NCBI GenBank assembly: GCA_016946835.1
Contig: JACVTC010000648.1
Location: 1-13,640, forward strand
Length of the DNA: 13,640 nucleotides
Origin: Neocallimastix lanati (nom. inval.)
Taxonomy: Eukaryota > Neocallimastigomycota > Neocallimastigomycetes > Neocallimastigales > Neocallimastigaceae
Reading direction: 5' to 3'
The notes under the pieces: generated by a model
Databases searched by the model: none
Seen by the model: only the letters and a program-made list of their open reading frames with translations
What the model was told of the DNA's origin: nothing
Part shown: in pieces, positions 1-9,015 of the stretch
Numbering within the stretch: position 1 is the first letter of the stretch
How the letters are laid out: every line of letters begins with the position of its first letter
Program-made: the position numbers and the translations under genes

Positions 1-1358
1 ACTAATGGCAGGATTATTTAATTTTAATGAGTTGCTTAAGGAAGGATTCAAATTAAGTCCAGTTCTAGCTAATAGACCTGTATTAGCTGCATTAACTGCA
101 TTAGCCGTACTAGCATTACCAACAGTCCCAGCCGCACCCAATAATAAACTATTAATATCTGTACCTTGTAAAGCTAATAAAGAACTTAAATCATTAGGAT
201 TATTTAAATTTAAATTATTAAGACGAGATTGATTTAAAAGAGGATTATTATTTAAATTTATATTTTTTAATAATTGTGCGTAGAGAGGATTTCCAAGGTT
301 TCCATATTTCCAATAAGAGAAGTCAAAGCTGCAGAATTTAATGATGGTACTAAAGGTGTTGTAGTAGTTGATCCAGTTAGAGCAGAAGCAGCTGTAGCAT
401 TATTTAATGAATTAAGTGAAGCTTGCAATATATTGGTTTTATTAACAAGAGCTTTTTCAGCATCTGTTATTGAGGTTTTTCCATCTACTAATGATTTAGA
501 TAAAAGACTTGTAGAGGCAGATGGTAATAGCATGGAAATATCTTGTTTAGCACCAGGAACTAATGATAAAGAAGATGCTGGTGAAGTTGTAGTTGATGCA
601 GTGGTTGTAGCAGTTATCGTATTATTAGATGAATTTAATGGCATAAAGTTATTTAAGGAAAGTTTAGGATTTATGATTGAATTAGATGGGGTTGCAATAG
701 TAGGGGTTGGAATAGGAGTTGGAGTAGGGCTTATCTTAGAAGTAGAAAGTTTTAACTTTTTATTATTTGGTTTATTTATAGCTGTTGAAATAGTATTATC
801 ATTTATTGGTGGTTCTATCAATGAATTAATTTTATTAGCAACACCAGTTGTTGAAAGATTAGTATTAAATGCATTATTATTCAATATATTGCTACTTAAA
901 TCGATACCAGAACTATCATTATTTACAGTTTCAAGCATACTTAATAATCTTTCTCTATCTTCAGGAGTGCTATTATTTAAAAAGAAAGATGGATCTCCAT
1001 AATTCTTTAATATTTCATCAACATCAAAAATTTGATTCTATACCAAAAGTGGATGTAATATTATCAATATTTGTTTGTAATTTATTAATATCATTACTTA
1101 AACTTTCAAGACGATTAGTATTATTAATTAATGGATTTGTTAATGAATCAATATCACTTCCAACAACAGAATTATTATTTATTGTTTTATCTATATATTG
1201 CATTAAATTACTAGGATTATTATCTCCCGAACCAAGAAGAGTATTATCACTATTTGTATCAGCTGAATATAATGAATTTAATAATAATGGTGACTGACTT
1301 TTAATAGTATTAGTTTTATTATTTAATTTAATTATGTCCATATTTTTTGATGCGTCTA

Positions 1359-1400
<42 letters not shown>

Positions 1401-3058
1401 TAATTATAACAATAATAATAATAAATAATAATATTTATAATAATTATAATAATAATAAATAATAATAATAATATTATTATTATTATTAATGGTTATTTTA
1501 TTTAGTATTGATAATTAAATAATAAATCATATTTAAAATTAAAAATAATATTAATAATAATAATAATAATATTAATATTAATAATATTAATAATAATAAT
1601 AATAATAATAAAAAGAACTACATATAAATTGAATAAAAAAAATAAAAAGTGTTATTAAAATAAATAAATAATAAATATAGATTACCATTATCATCAATAG
1701 TTTTAATAATAGCGTCTTTATCATCTTTCATTGAACTTAACACATCAAAAACCTAATGGAGTGGTTGGAGTTTCTATCTTAACATTTTTAGGACTAAGAC
1801 TATCAATACTGGCAACATCAGGACTTTTTATTTCATTAATAGATGACTCTTGTAATTTAATATCATTTGAGCTAGGAAGTAACAAAGGACGTTTTGATGA
1901 TTGAACATTTTTCTTAGAAGTGAAAAAGGAAGCTAGAAATCGAACAATTTTATCGATTACTAATTGTTGCTGTTGATATTTTTCACGCATCATTAAAGTC
2001 TCATTCCATAAAGATTGATTATCACTTTGAATTTTTTTCAAATCTGCACTGATAGTAAATTGATGACGTTTAACAGCTGTAATTTCTGCAATTAAATTAT
2101 TTATATCAAACATTTCTTTATCATCATTATCTCTTCCCTTTTTTCTGTTGACCAAACATAAAAGGTCTGGTTGATTTCTTTGGAAATGTTGATTAGCAAA
2201 TTCCCAAAGCTCTGAATCTGAATCTGAATGTAAAACACCCTGTTGTAAATGAGGTACTTTATGAAAGCCATACATATTAAGTTGACGAACAAAACTTGAG
2301 AAATTATTATGTTTAAAGAAGCGGGGTAATACTTCCTTTGCAAATTCTTCGTGTCTTTGGACTATTATTTTTAAATAAAAAAATAAATACAATATATATA
2401 TATATTATGTAATATTACATTATAAACAAAATATAGAATAATAAAGGAAAATTGATGGAATAAAATAATTGAATTAATTTAATTTTAGATATATATATAT
2501 TGTATTTATATTGTTAACTATATTACTTATATTTATTTAATGCATACCAATAAAAGTCGAACCATCTTCAGACCAATGAATTAAATCATCTGTAGAAGGA
2601 TCATTAACCATACTAAATATAAAGTATAATAAAACAATAATTAAAAATTTAATTTCAATTACTTTTGATTATAGAGTAAAAATAATTATTTCATGTTCAC
2701 TTGAAATTTTTTTCTTATCTCTATTGAGATTTTTTAATTATCTTATCAACACAATCTTTATCTTTCTTTTCTTTTTTTTTTTTTTTAACATCTATTTCAA
2801 TCATTATAAATATATAGAAGATGAAAAATAAAAAATAAAGATAATACTTACTTATAAAGTTTATTTAAAAATGCTGGAACATTTTTTTGAAGCTGAAGAA
2901 GCTATAGCACGGGTATTTACTCCTGAATTACTGGCAGAAATAATCTGTGGTAATTTTGTATTAGGCACGCCACGTTGAGAAAACAGTGATGCTACTGAAG
3001 ATGCATTAGAAAGTGACCTCTTTCGTGATATTGGTTTCTTAAGAGGCATCGGGCTCAT
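1..3058 (-). CDS. HSF1: Heat-shock transcription factor, four exons, 3' end beyond the window
   Basis: HSF binds heat-shock elements as a trimer in the nucleus and activates chaperone genes. Proposed exons: 3058-2852, 2612-2548, 2361-1686 and 1355-1 (continues off the edge), giving at least 767 residues. Residues 1-58 are a basic, Ser-rich N-terminus. The winged-helix DNA-binding domain spans about 59-165, starting NVPAFLNKLY and including WSEDGSTFI, EEFAKEVLPRFFKHNNFSSF and VRQLNMYGFHKV, which is the family signature. A heptad-type trimerisation region follows at about 175-235, ending VIDKIVRFLASFF. After that comes a Ser/Asn/Thr/Leu-rich tail typical of activation regions. Frame breaks occur at 2882-2888 (one extra base in A7 of the sense strand), 1747-1751 and 1026-1030 (one extra base in T5 each), and 304-305 (one base missing). 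Coding resumes cleanly after each. The ATG at 3058 is the first in frame, with an A-rich context. The family call is near certain. The exon ends are inferred, and the HSF1 symbol follows fungal usage. Confidence 0.9.
1356..1685 (-). other. HSF intron 3 (GTAATC..TTTAG, 330 bp) carrying AAT repeats
   Basis: This intron separates the end of the coiled-coil exon (after TIDDN) from the Ser/Asn-rich exon (ASKNMDIIK). The donor GTAATC from 1685 is weaker than the other two. The acceptor TTTAG ends at 1356, and the join G|AC is phase 1, matching the open frame on both sides. The next downstream GT donor (near 1625) would lead straight into a stop codon. No conserved domain spans this junction, so it is less certain than introns 1 and 2. 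Most of its 3' half is AAT microsatellite. Confidence 0.7.
1360..1475. repeat. AAT/TAA microsatellite inside HSF intron 3
   Basis: An uninterrupted TAA run of about 12 units spans 1360-1395, followed by imperfect AAT/AAATAAT repeats to about 1475. A second imperfect AAT/ATT stretch lies at 1549-1613, also inside the intron. It ends within a few bases of the splice acceptor, so length changes would alter the acceptor's surroundings. Confidence 0.9.
2362..2547 (-). other. HSF intron 2 (GTATGC..AATAG, 186 bp)
   Basis: This intron lies between the STFI and VQRHEEF parts of the DNA-binding domain. The donor GTATGC starts at 2547 and the acceptor AATAG ends at 2362. It joins G|TC in phase 1 to give the conserved FIV of the family. 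The small 65-bp exon 2 sits between introns 1 and 2. Confidence 0.87.
2613..2851 (-). other. HSF intron 1 (GTAAGT..TTTAG, 239 bp)
   Basis: This spliceosomal intron interrupts the HSF DNA-binding domain between LY and MVNDP. The donor is a perfect GTAAGT (reading down from 2851) and the acceptor is TTTAG ending at 2613. Splicing joins AA|T in phase 2. The intron is A/T-rich, with a long T tract on the plus strand near 2770-2785. Removing it restores the continuous family motif, which is the main support. Confidence 0.85.
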
Positions 3059-3371
3059 TTATAGGTTTTTAAAAATAAAATTTAACAAAGTAATATAATT
3101 AATTTTAATCCTTATTGATAATCCTGCTTTTAATTGATTGATTTTTAATATATATAATTTTTCTCTTCAAAAGAATTATTATCTGAATCTACAAAGAATA
3201 ATTGTTGATATGATATATATAAAAATGAATTTTTTATTAATTCTTTTATCTACTTGTAAATTGTTTTAAATCTATTTGAAGTAATGATTAATAAAATAAA
3301 TAATATTTATTGTAGTAATAAATAATTATTTAAAAAAAATAATAAAAATAAGTTTTTTTTATCAATTATCA

Positions 3372-3542
3372 ATTATCTTTCTTTGTATTTATAATAATTA
3401 ATTAATAATATTTAAATTTGTTAATTTATAAAGATTAAATTTTTTTTTTTTTTTTGATTATCTTTCTTTGTATTTATAATAATGAATTAATGATATTTAA
3501 ATTTGTTAATTTATAAAAATTAATTTTTTTTTTTTTTTTTTT
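3372..3542. repeat. 85-bp tandem duplication, each copy ending in poly-T
   Basis: Two copies start with ATTATCTTTCTTTGTATTTA at 3372 and 3457. They differ at only a few positions, and each ends in a T run (3440-3455 and 3524-3542). The near identity in otherwise unconstrained A/T DNA implies a recent duplication. The homopolymer at the unit boundary suggests slippage or misalignment as the mechanism. No coding potential is seen. Confidence 0.85.
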
Positions 3543-4046
3543 GTTTTAGTGTTTGTTTTTAATTAATACCAAAACTATTGTTTCACTTTAATATAAAAAA
3601 AATGATATAATCCTTTTTACCACTTAAAAAATCAAATCCTTAATTTTATAATAAATGAAGTTTAATTTTCATTGATAATAAATTATATATATATCTAATA
3701 AAAAGAAATTATTATTATTATTATTATTATATATTTAATAGATTTATTTGTAATATTGTGCAAATAAATATAAAATAAAAAGTATTTTATTTAAAACTAT
3801 ATTGTTTTATAATATTTAATTAATATAATAATTTATTTTTTTTTCCTTGTATTATATTTTCTATTTTTATATCAAAAGAAAAAAAAATAAAAATATATAA
3901 ATAATTTTATATATATTTATTATATATTATACATTACATTTAAATTTATTATTACTATTTCAATTACAATTAAAATAAAAATAATAATTATTAATATCTT
4001 TTTTTTTTTTTTTTTTGATATTTAAACTTTGATAATTATTATTATT

Positions 4047-4147
4047 TATGTTTTATATATTTAGTTTTATATATTTAGTTTTATATATTTTTGAAATCTT
4101 ATTGAAAAATACAAAACATAAATTATAAAATATAAAACATAAATTAT
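4047..4147. repeat. Short direct repeats (14-bp x3, then about 21-bp x2)
   Basis: TTTTATATATTTAG occurs twice, with a third partial copy, at about 4050-4090. It is followed at about 4113-4147 by two copies of AAAACATAAATTATAAAA. No function is suggested. A shorter ATTATAC triplet repeat lies further along at 4514-4534. Confidence 0.7.
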
Positions 4148-5796
4148 AAAAAAAAAAAAAGTGCAAAGTAAAATATTTTTTAAATAAAATATTTTTTATT
4201 TTAATATATTTAATTATAAATATTAAAAATATAAAAAAAATTTTTTTATACGAATTATATTTTCTATTTATTTTCTATTGTATTACAATAACAGTTAAAT
4301 AATATTTCCTCAAAAATAAATAATTGTATAAAAAAACACAAAAAATAAAAAAACATATGAAAAAATAAAAAAAAAATAAGAAAAAAAAAAACTAAATTTA
4401 AATATAAAAAATATATATATTAATATTATGATAATCTTATTAAATGTCAAAAATTTTTTTTAAAAAAAATATAATAATAAAAAAATATAAATTTAAAAAA
4501 TTAATTTTTTATTATTATACATTATACATTATACAAACTTTAAATAATTAATAACTTGAATATTTTATACGATTTTTTTAAATGATAATTTTAGTAAAAA
4601 TAAAAAAAAATTATTTTATGGCAAATTCGTAGTTTTAATATTATATTAAAATTAAAATATTTAAGAAAAATTCAATATTATGTAATTCAAATAAAAAATA
4701 TATAATATATATATATATTTTTTTATAATTTGTATATATACATAATTTTTTTATGTATAAACTTTTTTTATTTAAAAATTTAAATGAGATTAAATCTATT
4801 TAGATAAGGTTATTATGTAATATAATATATTAACAAAAAAGTTTGATATTTAATTTGTTAATAAATAAAATTATATAGATAATATATAATCAATATATTA
4901 TATATATTTAATATATACAGACAATTAATATATAATCTGTTTTGTTAATGGTTAGATTATGAAATATATGAAAATTTTCTATTATAAAAAAAATATTATA
5001 TAAGTAAAATTGTTAAATAATTAGAATAAAATAAAATTTTAGTATAATATACTTTTATATTTCTTATAGAGCATTATTTAATAATAATTGAGAATAATAA
5101 TTTATATAATTTAATTAAATTTAAATTTATAATTTTATTGCATTAATATTAAATAATTTTAATAAAAATATTATGAATATAAATATTCATGAAAAAAGAA
5201 AAAATAAATCATCATATGCATATTTAATTCAAAACTCTTAAATATATATGTAAGTTTTTTTAATAAAAAAGTTTAAATTTAATTTAAAATATTTAAATAT
5301 AAACTATATTATTAAAATGATATTTCACAATAAAAAAAAATCAGGTAAAAGGCCAGTTCTTCAAGATAAAAAAAAATAAAAAAGTAATAAAATTAAAACA
5401 AAATGTATTAATAAAATAATTATAATAATAATAATAATAAAGAACTTTTAAATAATATATATATTAATTAAAAAGGAAAATAAGTTTATTAATAGGTTTA
5501 TTATTAATTTAATATTGTGTTTATATATATTTTTATGATTATTTTTCTATATAATAAAAATTTTTGACTTAATTAATAGTTCTATTTCTTATAAAATATT
5601 TTTTAAAAAAAATACATTGAAAATATTTTAAAATATTACAAGTAATAACTATTTTAATATATTACAATTCATATATAAATTACAATAATATTTATTCAAT
5701 AATATTTATTAATATTATTAATATCAATAATGTATATGTATTATCTATTATTATTAAATAATATATATATATATATAGATAGATATTTGATGTAAG

Positions 5797-5799
<3 letters not shown>

Positions 5800-5832
<33 letters not shown>
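5800..5832. repeat. Poly-A tract, 33 bases
   Basis: An uninterrupted run of A lies directly after an AT/AGAT-type dinucleotide stretch (5759-5786). With the 31-base run at 6170-6200 it is among the longest homopolymers here. The exact length is unreliable in any sequencing technology. Confidence 0.9.
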
Positions 5833-5834
<2 letters not shown>

Positions 5835-6168
5835 AGTAAAAAAGAAAAATAAATAGCTTTAATAGTTTCTAATAATCTATACATTATCATTAGTGTGATT
5901 GTTTTCTTAAATGGTCATATTGAAATTCATGAAAGTTATATATTTGAATAAATATATAATAATTCATATGATTATTATTATTATTTAATAGATAATTATA
6001 TAATAAATAATATTACTATCTTATGATTTGCCCATTTAATTAAATAAGTCATTAATTATTGGTAATATAAAAATATAAAAAAAAAATTTATAAAAATAAT
6101 ATTATTAAAGTTTAATAATAAAATATCACATTTTATAAATTAAAAATCAATAATTATGTATTCACCAT

Positions 6169-6169
<1 letters not shown>

Positions 6170-6200
<31 letters not shown>
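6170..6200. repeat. Poly-A tract, 31 bases
   Basis: An uninterrupted run of A lies in intergenic DNA. No transposon-like sequence, target-site duplication or ORF precedes it, so a retroposon tail is not supported. Confidence 0.9.
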
Positions 6201-6202
<2 letters not shown>

Positions 6203-6571
6203 AAAAAAATTTTAATACATTCATATATTTTTATTTTTATTTAAAATAATTATATGATATTTCTTATTAAATACATTTTATAATGAACATGATTTTTAAA
6301 ATTAAATATTTGATAGTAAAACAAGAGTATTTTTAAAAAAATACTTTTGATTTAAATTAATAATGAATTTTATATATAAATTAGTACTAATAACGCCATA
6401 TAAATGCAATATCTTGAAATTTTATAATAAAGAATCATTCAAAAATCAGATGTCAATATTATATAATTTTAATAAATATTTTATTTTTTAAAATTATTAA
6501 ATTAATTTTTTAAAAAAGTTTTTTAATGGAAATATTTATTTAAAGATTATAATATACAATTAAACTTAAAG

Positions 6572-6577
<6 letters not shown>

Positions 6578-6634
<57 letters not shown>

Positions 6635-6651
6635 TAAAAAAAAAAAAAAAA
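6578..6651. repeat. AAT microsatellite (about 19 units) followed by poly-A
   Basis: An uninterrupted AAT array spans about 6578-6634, followed after one T by 16 A residues. It is the longest perfect trinucleotide array in the window and lies outside any gene. Confidence 0.93.
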
Positions 6652-7017
6652 GTTAATCAAGTAGATATTTGTAAATAAAGTCTTAAGTTCAGATAGTATT
6701 GCTTAGAGTGATCAAATGACAATTAATAATGAAGTTATATTTTAAGCATAAAATATTATTTAATATTAATTCATTAAGATTAATAATAAAATAATTTAAT
6801 ATAATTCCATAGCTTCAATGGAAATAATTAAAAATAATTCTTTTAAAAATTCTATTGAAGATTCATTATTTTTAATAATCATTATATTTTATTTAGAAAA
6901 AATAAGCTATCATATGTTTATTTAAATTAAACCTAAATATATATTAATTTTATGTATAAAAGCTTTCATTTTTGCCTTTAAAAATATTTATTATTATAAA
7001 TTCATTAAAACTCATAA

Positions 7018-7380
7018 ATAAGTATTTATTTAAATAAAAGGAAAAAAAATACTTAAATGCTATGAAAAATAAATAAAACAAAAAATCTAAGTTGTTAAAT
7101 ATAAAATAAAAATATATAAAAAATTATTAATATCAAAATAAAACATAATAAAATAAATAAAATAAATATTAATTAAATCAAACCAAACTAAATAAGTATT
7201 TGTTTAAATAAAAAAAGTACTTACATACTAAGAAAAATAAATATAACTAAAAATCTAAAGTTGATAAATATAAAAAATTTTAAAAATTATTAATATTAAA
7301 ATAAAGCTTAACGAAATAAAATAAAATAAAATAAAATAAAATAAAATAAATTTAATTAAATTAAATTAAATTAAACCGAA
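7018..7380. repeat. Diverged tandem duplication, period about 174 bp
   Basis: Two units start ATAAGTATTT at 7018 and 7192. They share, in the same order, the AAATACTT/GTACTTA segment, AAAAATAAATA, AAAATCTAAG/AAAATCTAAAG, GTTRWTAAATATAAAA and AAATTATTAATATYAAAATAAA. Each unit opens with a short inverted repeat, AAGTATTT..AAATACTT in unit 1. Unit 2 is lengthened by an AAATA array (7314-7351) and a TTAAA array (about 7351-7375). Divergence is much greater than in the 3372-3542 pair, so this duplication is older. Confidence 0.75.
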
Positions 7381-7424
7381 ATAAAATAAAAACAAAATAA
7401 AATAAAAAATTGAATGAAATAAAA

Positions 7425-7625
7425 ATGGCTTTCATTGACTATATGATTTATAGTGATGACCTTTTTCTTATGAATAATTATATTAAGCATAGCAATAATG
7501 GACATCATAAAGCTTGTCCAAAACGTCTTTTTCATAAATTACGTCGTTATACTAAAGAAAGTAATAATGACCAAGACTTAAAAAAGCGCATAGCCAAAAC
7601 CTTTGAATATATTTATTTTATCTAA
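7425..7625 (+). CDS. Hypothetical 66-residue basic protein, unrecognised
   Basis: I do not recognise this protein. The frame runs from the ATG at 7425 (context AAAAATGG) to TAA at 7625. An upstream in-frame extension to 7410 has only a TTG and is not preferred. The product is basic, rich in Lys, His, Asn and Tyr, with an internal cluster around HSNNGHHKACPKRLFHKLRR and a hydrophobic end, FEYIYFI. It has no signal peptide or membrane helix. In its favour: the composition is far less A/T-biased than its surroundings, all 20 residues except Trp, Val and Gln-rich runs are not dominated by Lys/Asn/Ile/Phe repeats, and it is the only such ORF in 6.5 kb. Against it: it is short, flanked closely by AAAAT arrays and an ATCTAT microsatellite (7631-7656), and shows no family motif. 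It could be a gene, a lone exon or a relic. Confidence 0.4.
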   Translation: MAFIDYMIYSDDLFLMNNYIKHSNNGHHKACPKRLFHKLRRYTKESNNDQDLKKRIAKTFEYIYFI

Positions 7626-7709
7626 AATAAATCTATATCTATATCTATATCTATATATATTATTTGTTATGTATGTCACATACAAAAAAAAATGAATGAG
7701 AATTATAGT

Positions 7710-7829
7710 AAAAATATTTATAATATATTTCAAATAACTATTGAAATTAAAATATTAAAAATAAAATTTTAATTACTATTAAAATAAAAATATTTATAAT
7801 ATATTTCTAATAACTATTGAAATTAAAAT
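7710..7829. repeat. Tandem duplication, period 76 bp
   Basis: The motif AAAAATATTTATAATATATT, followed by C, then TAACTATTGAAATTAAAAT, starts at 7710 and again at 7786. The shared block is about 44 bp and differs by one base or so, with 32 bp of A/T filler between. It lies between the orphan ORF and the AAAAT array. Confidence 0.8.
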
Positions 7830-7907
7830 TATAAATAATAATGTAAATAAGATATTGTATTATATAATATTATAAATAATTAATGTAAATAATATCAAAT
7901 TTTATAA

Positions 7908-8002
7908 AAAATAAAATTAAATAAAATAAAATAAAATAAAATTAAATAAAATAAAATAAAATAAAATAAAATAAAATAAAATAAAATAAAATAAAATAAA
8001 TA
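7908..8002. repeat. AAAAT pentanucleotide array (plus-strand A-rich)
   Basis: This is nearly perfect ATAAA repetition of about 18 units, with a TTAAA variant near 7911-7942, ending in a 14-base A run. The same pentamer occurs with the same polarity at 7314-7351, and with opposite polarity (TTTTA) throughout 8586-9010. Confidence 0.92.
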
Positions 8003-8601
8003 AAAAAAAAAAAAACTACCATAACAATTGAAATAAAAAATATTTTTTAATTAGTTTTAATAAGTATATATATTTATATTTTTATGTGTTAAAATATATA
8101 ATTATTATATATTATATTAATATATATATAGATTCAAATTTGAGTATTACAGTATAAAATTATTATTAGTTATAATATTACATAATATTTATTTAGTAAA
8201 ATATAAATGTATAAAAGATATTCTTATTAAAAATGTTTTTTCAAATTATTAAGTATACTTTAAATAATAATTCAATATTGATATATATAAATAAAAAAAA
8301 TATGTAATTTGAATTGAGTATCATTTATATAAAAATTAATTTGTATTATATACAAATATTATCTTCTTAATTTTTTTTTTTTTTTTTTTTTTTTTTATAT
8401 ATATATATTATATATTAATGAAGTGTAATAATAAAATTTATGATTTTTATTGAAGGTTAAGTTTAAATTAAAAATTTGCATTTGTTCTTAGTCTATTGTA
8501 TTGAGTATTTGTTTAAAAATATATTTTATAAAATATTTTATAAACATAAAATTAATATATTTTAATTACCCATTTATTATTATTTTATTTATTTTATTTT
8601 A

Positions 8602-9015
8602 TTCAATCTGTATTTTACATTCATATTTCAATTCTTTTTATTTTATTTTATTTTATTTTATTTTATTTTATTTTATTTTATTCAATCTGTACTTTACATT
8701 AATATTCTACTATTTATTTTATTTTATTTTATTCAATCTGTACTTTACATTCATATTCTACTATTTATTTTATTTTATTTTATTCAATCTGTACTTTACA
8801 TTCATATTCTACTATTTATTTTATTTTATTTTATTCAATCTGTACTTTACATTCATATTCTACTATTTATTTATTTTATTTTATTCAATCTGTACTTTAC
8901 ATTCATATTCTACTATTTATTTTATTTTATTTTATTTTATTTTATTTTATTCAATCTGTACTTTATATTCATATTCTACTATTTATTTTATTTTATTTTT
9001 ATTTTATTTTTATTT
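8602..9015. repeat. 51-bp minisatellite, seven units, with embedded TTTTA runs
   Basis: Units begin TTCAATCTGT at 8602, 8681, 8732, 8783, 8834, 8884 and 8950. The standard unit is 51 bp: a 32-bp core starting TTCAATCTGTACTTTACATT and ending TTCTACTA, then TTTATTTTATTTTATTTTA. Spacing varies mainly by multiples of five (66 bp) or by single bases (50 bp) because the TTTTA run expands and contracts. Unit 1 has a diverged core. The core contains TGTA-CTT-TACA, a short inverted repeat. The long Phe/Leu/Tyr ORF across this region is a by-product of the repeat and not a gene. Confidence 0.95.

Larger units (their letters stand above)
3059..7017. other. A/T-rich intergenic region upstream of HSF, no convincing gene
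   Basis: This is nearly pure A/T DNA with stop codons in every frame on both strands. It holds the HSF 5' flank, so the HSF promoter must lie in its first part, but no individual promoter element stands out against the A/T background. It contains an 85-bp duplication (3372-3542), short direct repeats (4047-4147, 4514-4534), poly-A tracts of 33 bases (5800-5832) and 31 bases (6170-6200), an AAT array with poly-A (6578-6651) and a few perfect short hairpins (5173-5190, 6326-6345). The only less A/T-biased island is at about 5341-5367. Confidence 0.8.

Noticed and set aside
274-1002. Long plus-strand ORF (242 codons) opposite the HSF C-terminal region
   Set aside because: It is the antisense of Asn/Ser/Thr codons in the HSF tail, giving an artificial Val/Leu/Ile-rich product. 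The minus frame matches the HSF continuation.
869-1297. Plus-strand 142-codon ORF, and the short one at 5-232
   Set aside because: Both overlap HSF coding sequence on the other strand and have the composition expected of antisense translation.
5922-5933. GAA-TTC-GAA cluster and a TTCATGAA at 5186-5193 as heat-shock elements
   Set aside because: The first pair of units has a one-base spacer in place of two, only two correctly spaced units exist, and such triplets are expected by chance in A/T-rich DNA over 2 kb from HSF.
5800-6200. Poly-A tracts as tails of retroposed elements
   Set aside because: There is no upstream element body, reverse-transcriptase ORF or target-site duplication. Similar tracts occur in both polarities across the window.
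8602-9015. CRISPR-like array
   Set aside because: The intervals between cores are the same TTTTA repeat, not unique spacers, and the context is eukaryotic. It is a minisatellite.
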